A DNA stretch of 64,000 nucleotides, taken from Hydrangea macrophylla. Its lineage: Eukaryota > Streptophyta > Magnoliopsida > Cornales > Hydrangeaceae. Location: contig CM066983.1 of assembly GCA_033977485.1 (NCBI GenBank), positions 68,124,010 to 68,188,009 on the forward strand, in the 5' to 3' direction. The notes below the pieces were generated by a model. That model was not told the origin of the DNA and ran no database searches. It worked only from the letters and a program-made list of their open reading frames with translations. Below, in pieces: positions 10,048 to 20,393 of the stretch (position 1 is the stretch's first letter; every line of letters starts with the position of its first letter). The position numbers and the translations under genes are program-made.

Positions 10048-12063
10048 CTAGAACCAGTTACCCAACTCAAACAATGTTGTGTTGATATTCTTGTGTGTGT
10101 AACCGCGCATCCCAATTGGCAAAATACGTTGTAAGAGTACATGACAGTCATGACTTTTCAGGCCTAATAATCTACCATTTCTCGTGTTCACTGACCTAGA
10201 TATGTTGGCCGCATACCCATCCGGATACTTCACCGATTTTAGAAATTCACAAAAACCCTCTCTATTATTCGGGGTCAATGAATATGTTGCGTGAGGCTTG
10301 ACATATGATCCATTAGGGCATTTTTTTAGGTGAAACTCTTGCCTTATACCCCATTCTTCCATATCCAACCGTGCCTTGTCTGTGTCCTTGTTCTTCTCAT
10401 CAATGGCCAACATGGTTCCGAAGATATTTTCACTAAAATTCTTCTCCACGTGCATCACATCGATGTTGTGTCGGAGTTTTTGTTTCTTCCAGTATGGAAG
10501 CTCGTATAAGATACTTACCTTAGTCCAATTTAGCACTCTCTTGTTGCTTTTGCCCTTCCTCAAACTGACAATAGGCATCCGGTCCAACTGATCTTGAACC
10601 TTTTCAATCGATAACTCGAGGGATCTTTTTCTTCTCTCAAGCTTATCGTTATAGGCCTTACTTCTTCGCCAAGGATGGTTTTCTTGCAAGTAGCACCGAT
10701 GGTTAGTATACCCAATCTTACTCCGTAATTTTTCTAAATACGGTTCATCGTTGCAAATGGGACACGCATTATAACCCTTTGTGCTCCACCCAGATATGTT
10801 ACCATATGCAGGAAAATCATGTATTGTCCACAACAAAGTTGCACGCATCCAAAAAGTCTGACCAGTAAAGGCATCGTAGGTTAATGCACTATTTTCCCAT
10901 AACTCCTTCAACTCGTCCACCAAGGGTCTCAAGTAAACATCGATCTCTTTCCCAGGTTGTGAGGGCCCAGGAATAAGTAACGACATCATGAAAAATGGCT
11001 CTTTCATACACATCCAAGGTGGAAGATTATAGGGCATGAGTATCACAGGCCACATACTATAGTAGGGATTCATATTCCCGAATGGGTTAAAACGATCACT
11101 GGCCAGTCCTAGCCTCACATTGCAAGGTTATTGTGAAAATTGAGGATACTGCAGATCTATCTCCTTCCACTCAGCACTATCAGCTGGATGCCTCATTATC
11201 CTGTCATCCACTCGCTTATCTTTATTCCATCTCATGTCGGAAGCTCTCTTCCTAGACATGTACAATCTCTGCAACCTTGCTGTCAACGGGAAGTAACGTA
11301 GAACCGTATGGGCGATTTTCTTACCCCTTCCATGATTGGGCTTGTACCTAGACTCCGCGCATTATGGACATTTATCTAGGCCTGCTGCATTCGCCGTCCA
11401 GAAAAGCATGCAATCATTCTTACATGCATCAATGTGCTCATATGACATGCCCAAGTCACGTAGTATCTTTTTTGCATTATAAGTTGACCTCAGAACCAAA
11501 TTACCTTGTGGCAAAAGTTTCACTAGAAACCCCAGAATCATGTCGAGTGACTTGTTACTCCAATTGTTCATTACCTTCACATTAAGAATCGTGATGACGA
11601 ACTTCAACAGAGTAAAGTCTTTGCAACCAAGGTAAATCTCACTTTTGGCATCGTTTAACAGTTTATCAAAGTTTTGCACTTCCTCCCTTTGGGCCGTATC
11701 GGCCATCTCACCTCTCATTCGATCTTCTAACAGGGCTTCGATACCACATAGACCCTCATTCTCATTATCTCCTATTTGACATTTATAACCCTGATCGTCG
11801 CCACTGCTAGACAAGCTTTGGGGTTCTCCATGCTCTACCCATTGAACATATGATTGCATAATCCAAAAACAGATCAAATGACTTTGCACAACTGTTCCCG
11901 TTTACCGTGAGCAGTTCACACATTTTTTACACGGACAACGAATTTTACCTTCTTGGTCCGCAACTGCAATTGCAAATTGGACGAAAGAATTTACCCCATT
12001 TACGTATCGCTCACTTAGTCTCCCATTTGTTGTGATAGCTAGTGACATCAAACTCTTGTCCAT
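10048..12063 (-). pseudogene. CACTA (En/Spm) TNP2-type transposase, broken by in-frame stops
   Basis: The best start is the ATG at 12061-12063, giving MDKSLMSLAITTNGRLSERY and then IRCPCKKCVNC, the zinc-binding transposase-associated domain that precedes TNP2 proteins. The chain continues in one frame through SYVQWVEHGE, MSYEHIDACKNDCMLFW, then the Transposase_21 core (PYYSMWPVILMPYNLPPWMC, PGPSQPGKEIDVYLRPLVDE, CPICNDE, HNIDVMHVEKNFSENIFGTM, GLKSHDCHVLLQRILPIGMR). Three in-frame TAA codons interrupt it (about 11907-11909, 11359-11361, 11129-11131) and a TAG ends the block at 10047. No frame change is needed over 2 kb, so decay is by substitutions, mainly nonsense. The protein would bind subterminal repeats and excise CACTA elements; this copy cannot produce it whole. 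Confidence 0.9.
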
Positions 12064-12829
12064 GTCTGAATGGAATGAATGTATGCCTAAGTTTTTTTAC
12101 ATTGTCTAAACAAAAGGGTAAATGGCTTCATTTTTTCAATTTTATCTAATGCTATTAAATGTTTTCTCTTTCCCAAAAATTATGCTTAGAGCCCAAATTT
12201 GCTTGCAGAGATACGATGTACACACAGAAATATTCATATTTGGGTCAATTAAGGTACACATTAATAACTACCAATGAACGACAAGGAGATCAAACACATT
12301 AAAAATATGAAGGTACCATCCTACTTTCCATTTTGAAATAAAATCTAGCATTTTGAAAATTTTAAGTCATTTTCCTTAGTTGTTCCTTATCTAAAATTTT
12401 GCTTCGGAAAATTTTAGAACTTAATGTTGTTTAAGCTTGAAGGAGAACATATGGGAAAACACTAGGAACTAGTTTTCATTTTTGTTTTCTTTCCTTCTTG
12501 GAATTAGCAAAGAAAATAAAACCTTAAGTTATTTTATTTTATAAATAGCATGTAAATAAAAGAATTTGTAAAGTATCATGTACACTTACACAAAAAATTC
12601 TACAATACAATCATTAATTACTTTTAGTTATACAATACATGATTCAAATAAAATTTTGGTCCATCAAACATTCCATAATCCATCAAAATGCAAACAAATA
12701 TAAACCATAAATAAAAAACATTTGGGAAGCCTAGCATTATTGAGGGTACATATAACCATGTGGTGGAAATCACAATGGGATACAAAATTTGGGAGGCATA
12801 ACATTACTCAGTGTTGCATAACAAACTGA

Positions 12830-12990
12830 TTTTGGTACCACATCACAACATGTAGGAACCAAATCATAATATTTTAGACCCAAATCACAACATGTTGAAA
12901 CCAAATCATAATATCTTAGTACCAAATCACAATATATTGGGACCAAATCACAACATATTAATACCAAATCACAACATCTTAAGACCAATT
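12830..12990. repeat. Imperfect ~25-bp tandem repeat
   Basis: Six or seven copies of a unit like ACCAAATCACAACATNTTNAG (N varies). The repeated minus-strand frame is a by-product of the repeat. Confidence 0.75.
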
Positions 12991-13264
12991 TTTTGGCATC
13001 ACCACAAAATTGTATCATAGAAAGTACATAAGATTATTAATTTAACAAGTTTTTAATTGCTATTGGGTATCAATGTTAGTGAGTGAATGTGTGTTATTCT
13101 TATATAGAATTGTAAATACAAAGGACATTTTAACATTCGATCCTTTTGGAAGGCCCCACTTAGTGGACTTCTGCTATTGTTCAATGTCCACATGTTTCAT
13201 TAGCTTTTGACCACTTTCTCCCTCTTTTTGTTTGTTCTCTATCTCCTAGTTATGCCCACACATA

Positions 13265-13590
13265 CAAAAGAGTGAAGCCCTCTTCAACAACCCAAAAAAC
13301 AAAAATCGAGGGTTTCAAAATGTAAAGAGTGAAGCCCTCATCTCCATCAAAAAAAAAAAATGAGAAAGGGAGAGGCTTAACACTTGTACCAAGTCAAAAA
13401 AATCTAGGGTTTTGCAAATTATCTGTGCCGCTCTCAAGAGAGGGAGAGGCTGCCACTGGAGATGATCAGAGGAGATTACTGGAGGGAGAGGCTTCAAACT
13501 GGAGATGATGAGAGGTGATTTATGCTATTGAAGCTCTTGAAGCCCTCATCTCTGTTGTATTACCGAGAGTGAAGCCCCCATCTCATTTTT
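13265..13590. repeat. Short dispersed and tandem repeats, GAAGCCCTCATCTC type
   Basis: At least four copies of AGTGAAGCCCTC-type sequence (near 13273, 13328, 13540, 13569) and a partial ~48-bp duplication GGGAGAGGCT...CTGGAGATGAT at 13440-13520. Origin unknown. Confidence 0.55.
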
Positions 13591-13964
13591 TTTTTCTATC
13601 GCAATAAAGAGCTCATCTCTTATTTACACACTTTATCTTTTTTTTTTTTTTTTTTTTTTGGGACTGATTACGCCCAGCTTGTTGAAGTTGTGCAAAGTAA
13701 ATACTAATTATTACTTTTTATTTATAGTCCACACGTTGATCAATTGGAGACATGGTCACCTTGGCTTTGAAAATTTACCTTAGTCAATTGACCAATTGCT
13801 AATATCTACTAATTCAGATGTTTGTATGCTTAAAAAATTTTTAATCACTTTTTTAAAACTCTTTTTTATCACTTTATTAATCACCATTTAGTTGTATCTT
13901 TAGTCGTTAATACAATGTTTTCTCAAATTTGTATCCTAAATGAGTTCTCACACAAGTGTTAGGG

Positions 13965-14230
13965 TGCATTTGATAAAACTGAAAATTAAGTGCTGGATTT
14001 TAAGTACTGAAAATTTTAAGTGATTGAATTTGCAATACTAAAAACAGTGCTTCAACTACTGAAATAGAATGCATTCAATGATTATTTTTAGCAGAAATTT
14101 TTCACTTAAAGTTTTCGGTGGTTTTTTGGCTACTTTTTCAAAGTGGTACCTTATCAAACGCACTGAAAATGAATAAGGGTTGAATCTTTTCATTTTCAAC
14201 ACTTAATTAGGTTATCAAACATTTAGTAGG
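13965..14230. mobile_element. Possible hAT-like MITE remnant
   Basis: The left side GCATTTGATAAAACTGAAAA and ATTAAGTGCTG pair imperfectly with the right side AACACTTAATTAGG and TTATCAAACAT. The TTTGATAA / TTATCAAA ends are common in plant hAT MITEs. No target duplication was established. Confidence 0.4.
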
Positions 14231-14829
14231 TTCACTTTATTTTTTTGACCCAAAAAAAAATAATAAGTCATCTTGATTTTTATTATAGGATATTAAAGTG
14301 GTCACTATTATTGAAGGTGGTTTAACTGCCACATGTGTCTGTGAGAATCACATTTGTATAAACATGTGTTCAAAGAAGAAAGTGGTTATTGTTTTTATTT
14401 TTATTTTTTATATACTTACCTGGATCTGGACTAGATACACACACACCCCACCCACTCGCACACCTCAGCTCCAACCCAACCCCAATGTTCCCACACTAGC
14501 CCAAAGCAAAGCCCAACAGGGGCCACTCATTCCGACTAAAGAATAATTGGGGGGCAAGCAACTAGAATCCCCTATGGTGATTCGAATCCTCTCCCTTCCC
14601 ACTAGGCAAAAGTGGTTATTTAATTAGGACAGAAACATGTATCTTATTCAAATTCTCTCCATTTTATCTTCTTTTTGTCATTATTCATTACTACAATTAT
14701 CACTTTTCTGCTTTTATCCTCAGTAGACAGTATTAGTAGTAGTGGATATGTGGATTGGAATTTAATTGGCCACATCATGATTCAGTAAGAAAAATGGGTA
14801 GCTTTAGCCAGTCTCTCTACCACTACTCT
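14231..14829. other. Unassigned DNA
   Basis: Non-coding. A short (AC)n-like piece and C-rich stretch lie at 14440-14480. The sequence CCCACTAGGCAAAAGTGG and its surroundings look like old repeat debris. No gene is supported. Confidence 0.4.
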
Positions 14830-16060
14830 TAATTATTTTTAGACTAAACTTTAGGCGAGGAAATATTTTTTCCTCTCCAAAACATATATTTAGTGAGGAA
14901 ACCTTATTTTCGTCGCCAAATGTCGGTTTTGGTGAGAAAATATATTTTGTTGCCAATGAGTGTTCCCCATAATTAATTTTTTATGCTTTACTTTAGGTGA
15001 CGATATATTTTTTTCTTCGCCAAAACATACATTTAGCGAGGAAACCTCCATTTTCTCGCCAAATGTAGGTTTTGGCAAGGAAATATATTTCGTAGCCAAA
15101 AAGGGTTTCCCAAAATAAATTATTTTTAGACATAACGTTTGGCGAGGAAATACTTTTTCCGCGCCAAAACATTCATTTAGCGAGGAAATTTATTTTCTTT
15201 GCCAAAAAGTGTTTCACATAATTTAATTATTTTTAGACATAACTTTATGCGAGGAAACATCTTTTCCTCGTGAAAACATATATTTAGCGAGGAAATCTCA
15301 TTTTCTTCGCCAAATGTTTGTTCTAGCGATGAAATATAATCCATGGCCAAAAAGTATTCCCCATAATTAATATTTTTAGGTTTAACTTTTGGCGAGGAAC
15401 TTTTTTCCCTTGCCAAAACATACTTGTAGCCAGAAACCTTCATTTTCTTCGCCAAATGTTTGTTTTGGAGAGGAAATATATTTTGTCGTAAAAAAATGAT
15501 CCCTATAATTACTTTTTTGTAGACTTAACTTTAGACAAGGAAATATTGTTTCCTCGCCAAAACAAACTTTTGGCGAGGAAATCTCATTTTCCTCACCAAA
15601 AATAGGTATTTGCGAGAAAAAGCTATTTCGTCGCTAAATAAAAGAGGAAATAAATTTTTTTTAAACTAACTTTAGGCAATGAAAAATATGTTTTGTCGCC
15701 ACAGACTTCATTATAGGCGAGGAAAATATTATTTCGTTGCTAAAGGCTACACTTTTGGCAAGGAAATAATATTTCCTTTTCAAAATTGATACTTTAGGCG
15801 AGGAAAAAAGACTTTCGTCGCCAAATGTGTGTGCCTTTCAGCTTTTTTGGCGACAAAATATAGTTTCCTCGCCAATGCTATACTTTTGGCGAGGAAATAT
15901 TATTTCATCGCCAACTTTTAGACTTTTGGCGAGGAAATAAGATTTTTGTCGCCAAATGTGTGTGTCTTTCAGTCTTTTTAGCGACAAAATATAATTTCCT
16001 CGCAAATCCTATAATTTTGGCGAGGAAATTTTGATTTTCTCACCATGTTTTGTCAGGAAA
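14830..16060. repeat. CACTA subterminal repeat array (GGCGAGGAAAT type, both orientations)
   Basis: More than twenty imperfect copies of a 12-14-bp motif occur as TTGGCGAGGAAAT or its complement ATTTCCTCGCCAA, often as close inverted pairs, with AT-rich spacers such as CATAATTAATTATTTTTAGAC. Variants include GGTGAGAAAAT and TTCGTCGCCAAA. The array abuts the CACTA terminus at 16078, so these are most simply transposase-binding sites. At over 1.2 kb it is long for a subterminal region. The minus-strand frames in it are repeat artefacts. Confidence 0.8.
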
Positions 16061-16078
16061 AGCACATTTTTGTTGTAG
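16060..16078 (-). repeat. CACTA terminal inverted repeat
   Basis: The plus strand reads GCACATTTTTGTTGTAGTG, the complement of CACTACAACAAAAATGTGC. The first 13 bases match the start of the element at 4622. It abuts TCCGACAGTG of LRX copy 2. Confidence 0.8.
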
Positions 16079-16081
16079 TGT

Positions 16082-16209
16082 CCGACAGTGTCGTGTTTTA
16101 TGCTCCCCTACCGGATAATAAATCGATTTGGAACATCACCCGTTTCGATCTAGCTCAACCATGGAGACATTGCCAGTTACCTCCCGGAGGAGCTAGAGCT
16201 TCTCACAGA

Positions 16210-16220
<11 letters not shown>
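16082..16220 (+). pseudogene. Captured LRX gene fragment, copy 2 (frameshifted)
   Basis: The frame reads DSVVFYAPLPDNKSIWNITR then FDL, matching copy 1. A 4-bp insertion after GATCT (near 16150) shifts the frame; in the new frame the YLPEEL-type sequence resumes. The CT tract at 16214-16262 follows. It is a dead fragment, useful as a dated partner of 4305-4430. Confidence 0.75.

Positions 16221-16262
<42 letters not shown>
16214..16262. repeat. (CT)n microsatellite
   Basis: About 24 CT units, longer than the equivalent tract in copy 1. Confidence 0.9.
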
Positions 16263-16264
<2 letters not shown>

Positions 16265-17532
16265 TCTGTGAATTGTGAAGAGTGAATTTGAGAGAGAGAG
16301 AGAGGCCATGGAGGATAGAAAGTAGTGTGAATGTTTGGGGGGAAAATTTAGTGGGAAAATTTTAGTTTGGTGTTTTTTTACAAATTTGCCACTGATCGAA
16401 TTTTTTTTTTCTTTTTTTTTACAATAATGCCACCATGTTTTTTTTTTTTTTTTTCAAAACTTTCATTTTTCAAGCAAAATTTTAATAGATTTTGATATTT
16501 CTAACGACAATTTTCCGTTAGTAATTATTATTTTTCCGTTAGAAAATTAAAAAAATCTCAAGATGAAAGTTCTAATGGAATATGAAAATTTCTAACGGAA
16601 ATTTGCCATTGCAAATTTATAACGGCAAATTTCCGTTAAAAAAGGAAAATAATTTCTATTAGAAAATCGACTGTATGGTGTAGTGCACGTTTGTAGATAT
16701 ACACATAATAAGTACACATGTTGATTAGTATGTATCGTATATTTCAAATTATAGCAATTGACATCACTCTTTGATGCTAAAATGTTGTAAATTTGGTGCC
16801 AAATAGTATGACATTTTCACCTTGGTGTTGAAATCACTCTTTTATAAATGGTATAACATTTAAGCACCAAATTATAATATCTTAGCACGCATACCAATAG
16901 AGCGTATGAGACATCCTAAACACCCGGAATGTATCATAGAATTGTCCTTGTATTGTTTTTCATTTGGACTTTGCAACAAGACCTAGTTAAACTCGAAATT
17001 TTATTAAGGTAGGGTAGCAGAATGGTCCTCTCTTTTTGGGGATTTCTTAAATGTTTCCATACTCATCTTTGGACCATAGAAGATTGACCTGAATGGTTAA
17101 GCCGTGTAAGGAGGGCAAACGTGTTTGAAAACATAGGGTTACTAAATAATAAATTCTTTGATATTTATTTAAAACCTCGATTTAAAATTTGAAAGCATTA
17201 GAATTTTATTGGCTTTACTCAAATGGTGTGACCTCTTTCTCCTCAGTGGGGAGATTGAGCGTTCGACTCCCCTTAGGGGGAGAGGAGTCTTTGCTTGCCC
17301 CCCTGTTTGTTCTTCAGTCAGAATGAATGATCTTTGTTGGACTTTGTTGTGGGCAATTGTAGGGCTTTAGGATGGGGTTGGGTTGGGTTAAGGGTGTGTG
17401 TGTGTGTGTCCAGTGATAATCCAGGGAGCTTAAGTAATCATTATTCTAATTTAATTTTTCTTGAAATCCAAGAGTAAACAATTAAGCGCCGATTTCATAC
17501 GATGCGGTTTCTAGGTTTTGTTTTCATTTTTC

Positions 17533-18040
17533 CAGTAATACATTTCAGCTTCTCTTTATTTAGATATCATGACTTTACTGGCAGTTTGCTACAATTATTG
17601 GTGCTCAAGTAAAAAAGTAGTAAAATTTAGAGGAGGCGTTTTTTAGTTTTGTTTCTGATATAAAAAGAAGTGATAGGAAGAGATAGGAAGAGGACCAATT
17701 TAATTGAGAAAAAAATTAAGAATATGACCAATTTAATATTTGATATACCAATGGGCCTCTATATTCCCGAGGGTCTTTGATTTTAGTCGAAAACTGGTTT
17801 TCAACCAAGTATTTAAAATGAACAAACTTGATGACTTACATCAGATTTAAGGTGCAACTTGTTGTAAATGTAAGGAATATTAGTTAAATGGTTAGTGACA
17901 AGTTGGATTTTTGTAAATTTTGATATTTTGAAATCAGAAAAATAAGATCTATCAAACAAGATCTATATTGACATGAAGTTCTGATCTATATTGACAAACA
18001 AGATCTATTTTGACATGAAATAAGCCTAGATGTGCAGATC

Positions 18041-18082
<42 letters not shown>

Positions 18083-18742
18083 TGATAATAAAATCCTTAA
18101 AAGGAGGACTATATCCAACATCCATTAAACAAACATGAAGGTTTCTATAAGCAAAGACATGTTTCCTACCAGATTAGGATATCTGAAACTTAAATATCAC
18201 AGAACTTCCACCAATTAAATTTCCCTTGAAAAATTTAACTACAAAAGTAGTTTCATCAGATAATTTGAATGTTCAAAATGCTCCCCTGATTTGGGACGGT
18301 GGGAGTATAATAACGTATTATTGTCCCTGTATTTGGCTTGAACCTATGTTGATGCTATGCCGTGAGTTCAGTGGCGGCCTTGATTTTTGGGGGTCCAAAA
18401 GCAAACTTCAAAGATAGGGTCCGTTATGTACTTCATATAAAAAATAAATTATTTAAAAAGAATAGAGATGTACTAACACAATTTATTTGCAAAATAAATT
18501 ACTTAAATTCACAAGTAAAACTGACTAACATCAATAAAAGTGTTATTTGTGTTGTAATATTGAATATACTTATATATAATTAAGCCTCAAATGCATTGGG
18601 CGTTTTCTTAAATTTACGCAAGCTATGTATATATATATATATATATATACACAATACACTGTATAGTTGGGATCCCAAAGCAAGTGTTTCAATTGTTTTG
18701 AGTCAGGGCCGGCTTCGGGTGACTATGTTTTTTTTTTTTTTT
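17533..18742. other. Unassigned AT-rich DNA with microsatellites
   Basis: No gene recognised. It contains a short imperfect repeat AAGATCTATATTGACA (17940-18015), an (AAT)n tract (18040-18081) and an (AT)n tract (about 18628-18648). A CAGGGCCGGCTTCGGGTG sequence at 18704 resembles the left end of the hAT MITE family but lacks a partner. Confidence 0.5.
18040..18081. repeat. (AAT)n microsatellite
   Basis: About 13 AAT triplets, followed by GATGATAATAAA. Confidence 0.9.
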
Positions 18743-19298
18743 GGCTTAAAAACATTTTAGTACCTTGCATTTTATCCAAATTTCACTTTGGGCCCTGCAC
18801 TTTCGATTGTAACACTTTGGGCCTTCTATTTTCAGTCTCGTTTTAATTAAGGACAATCGATCACGCTGTTAGCTAAAATGGACGGAAATCATCACGCGGG
18901 GGCCACGTGCATGCTTTTTTGCATCACCTCACGTGATTTTTCCCATTTCTCATTTAAAACCTAATATTTCTCCTCTGTTTCTTCAAGCTCTCTGCAATGG
19001 GTTTTCTCGATATCTACTTAGATCTGTTTCTTCAAGCTCTCTGTAATGGATTTTCTCAATATCTACATAGATCTGTTAGGTTTTAAGGGAGAAATGGAAA
19101 AAATCACGTGAGGTGATGCAAAAAAGCATGCACGTGGCCCCCACGTGATGATTTCTGTCCATTTTAGCAAACGGCGTGATCGATTGTCCTTAATTGAAAC
19201 GAGATTGAAAATAGAGGGCCCAAAGTGTTGCAATCGAAAGTGCAGGACCCAAAATAAAATTTCGGTATAAGTGCAGGATACTAAAGTGTTTTTAAGCC
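18743..19298. mobile_element. Foldback element with ~210-bp inverted arms
   Basis: The left arm starts GGCTTAAAAACATTTTAGTA and the right arm ends CTAAAGTGTTTTTAAGCC. Arms pair almost continuously, through TTTGGGCCCTGCACTTTCGA, GGACAATCGATCACG and CACGTGATTTTTCCATTTCTC regions. The loop (about 18975-19080) is a direct duplication of a ~58-bp unit containing GTTTCTTCAAGCTCTCTG. Both ends are embedded in T runs, which could hide a target duplication. There is no reading frame. Probably a Mutator-type or foldback MITE; a transcript would fold into a near-perfect long hairpin and could feed siRNA production (inference). Confidence 0.8.
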
Positions 19299-19611
19299 TT
19301 TTTTTTTTTTTTTTGAAAAGAAGTGACTGTGGTGTTATCAAACTATTGACCTGAGAAAAAAAAAATTGAACTTGTGAAGAGGCATTGTGTGTCGCACTTG
19401 CAGGAATAGAACTGGAGTTGAAGAGGAAGACTATATATAAGAGTAAAAATTGACTGGAATGATTATATATACTTTCCTACCATTTACACTAAATAAGAGT
19501 AAAAATAACAATTTGAAACTTCATTTTGATAGAGAAAAAATGACTGAGTGATATGCTATGCTTCCTTAAAATTTGTAATCGAAATGTTTTCTCAATACAT
19601 ATGACAATTTT

Positions 19612-19909
19612 CAATGCCGGCCTTGAAATGACAAAAATTGTCCGAGGCCTCAAGTCAATTTTTAAAGGGGCCAAAAAAATGAGGCCTCTATACTAAGTTT
19701 CATTGAAATTAGGAAGAAATTAGAAGAAAACAGGCCTAAAAATAATAAGTTTCACAGAAATTAGGAAGAAATTAAAAAAAAAATAGGCCTAAAAATGATA
19801 AGTTTCATAAAAATTAAAAAAAAATTAAAAAAAAAAATAGGCCTAAAATGAAGCCTAAAATTGAGGCCCCATGCGATTGCTTCATGAAATTGCCCCAGCA
19901 CCGGCCCAG
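19612..19909. mobile_element. hAT-type MITE, 298 bp (inverted relative of 7451-7802)
   Basis: Ends are CAATGCCGGCC and GCACCGGCCCAG, flanked by a perfect 8-bp target duplication ACAATTTT (19604-19611 and 19910-19917). The interior repeats AATAGGCCTAAAAATGATAAG-type units in the orientation opposite to 7451-7802 and shares GGCCCCATGCGATTGCTT. Confidence 0.9.
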
Positions 19910-19917
19910 ACAATTTT

Positions 19918-20333
19918 ACAAATTATGAAAGTTCGATACATATGACAATACATATGAAACTTCAATTGAAAAAATGACTGAGTTTCAATTCATAGCCTTC
20001 TAATTTTTTTTTTTTTTTTTTCACAAATTATGAAAAAAGACAATTTTACTGCCTAAAACGACTTTTTGTTGTACGGATAGCAGCAGGGTTTGTCTCAATT
20101 TAGAACAGTGTTGCCCGCATTACACTTAAGACGGCAGTTGGCATTGGGAAGAAAATAAATGAAAATTGAAAATAATTCAAAATTGAAATTGAAATTGAAA
20201 TTGAAATGAAATTATAGAGGTCATCATGTTTATAATTGAAATGAAATTATAAGTGAAAATAAATGAAAATTGAAAATAAGTGGAAATTGAAATGAAATTA
20301 CACTTAAGACGGTAGTTGGCAATGAGGAGAGAT
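19918..20333 (+). promoter_or_regulatory. Upstream region of the peptide gene
   Basis: It contains two copies of an AAGACGG(C/T)AGTTGGCA block (near 20130 and 20307) separated by GAAATTGAAATT-type repeats, so the proximal promoter is internally duplicated. No specific factor site is claimed. Confidence 0.4.
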
Positions 20334-20341
20334 TATAAATA
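20334..20341 (+). promoter_or_regulatory. TATA box candidate of the peptide gene
   Basis: TATAAATA lies 53 bp before the first ATG of the frame at 20394 and about 30 bp before a plausible start of transcription near 20365. The partly duplicated copy near 22390 has no such box. Confidence 0.5.
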
Positions 20342-20393
20342 GTAGCTGAAGGGCAGAGGCTCATGCATTCTCATCAAATATATACATAGATAC

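Larger units (their letters stand above)
12064..13960. other. Non-coding region upstream of the transposase locus
   Basis: No gene recognised. It contains a ~25-bp tandem repeat (12830-12990) and scattered copies of GTGAAGCCCTCATCTC (13270-13590). A T run lies at 13639-13660. Confidence 0.5.
8427..16078 (-). mobile_element. Probable decayed autonomous-type CACTA element, right end at 16078
   Basis: The transposase locus (12063 down to 8427) is read away from a CACTA terminus at 16060-16078, where the minus strand begins CACTACAACAAAAATGTGC and enters a subterminal repeat array. That order (terminus, subterminal repeats, transposase) is normal for the superfamily. The other terminus is not visible below 8427, and DNA between 12064 and 14820 contains other repeats, so a single element is an inference. 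The terminus is inserted exactly at the TCC before the LRX fragment of copy 2, but the expected left flank of that fragment is not found near 14820. Confidence 0.5.
16079..17532 (+). repeat. LRX segment, copy 2
   Basis: Matches 4302-4618, 6576-7450 and 7811-8052 without the two insertions of copy 1. It includes the CACTA terminus TATGGTGTAGTG ending at 16685. It is truncated on the left by the CACTA end at 16078; similarity ends at about 17532 at GTTTTCATTTTTCC. Confidence 0.85.

Noticed and set aside
14890..15455. Minus-strand frames of 69 and 92 codons
   Set aside because: They run through the CACTA subterminal repeat array and repeat its motif.
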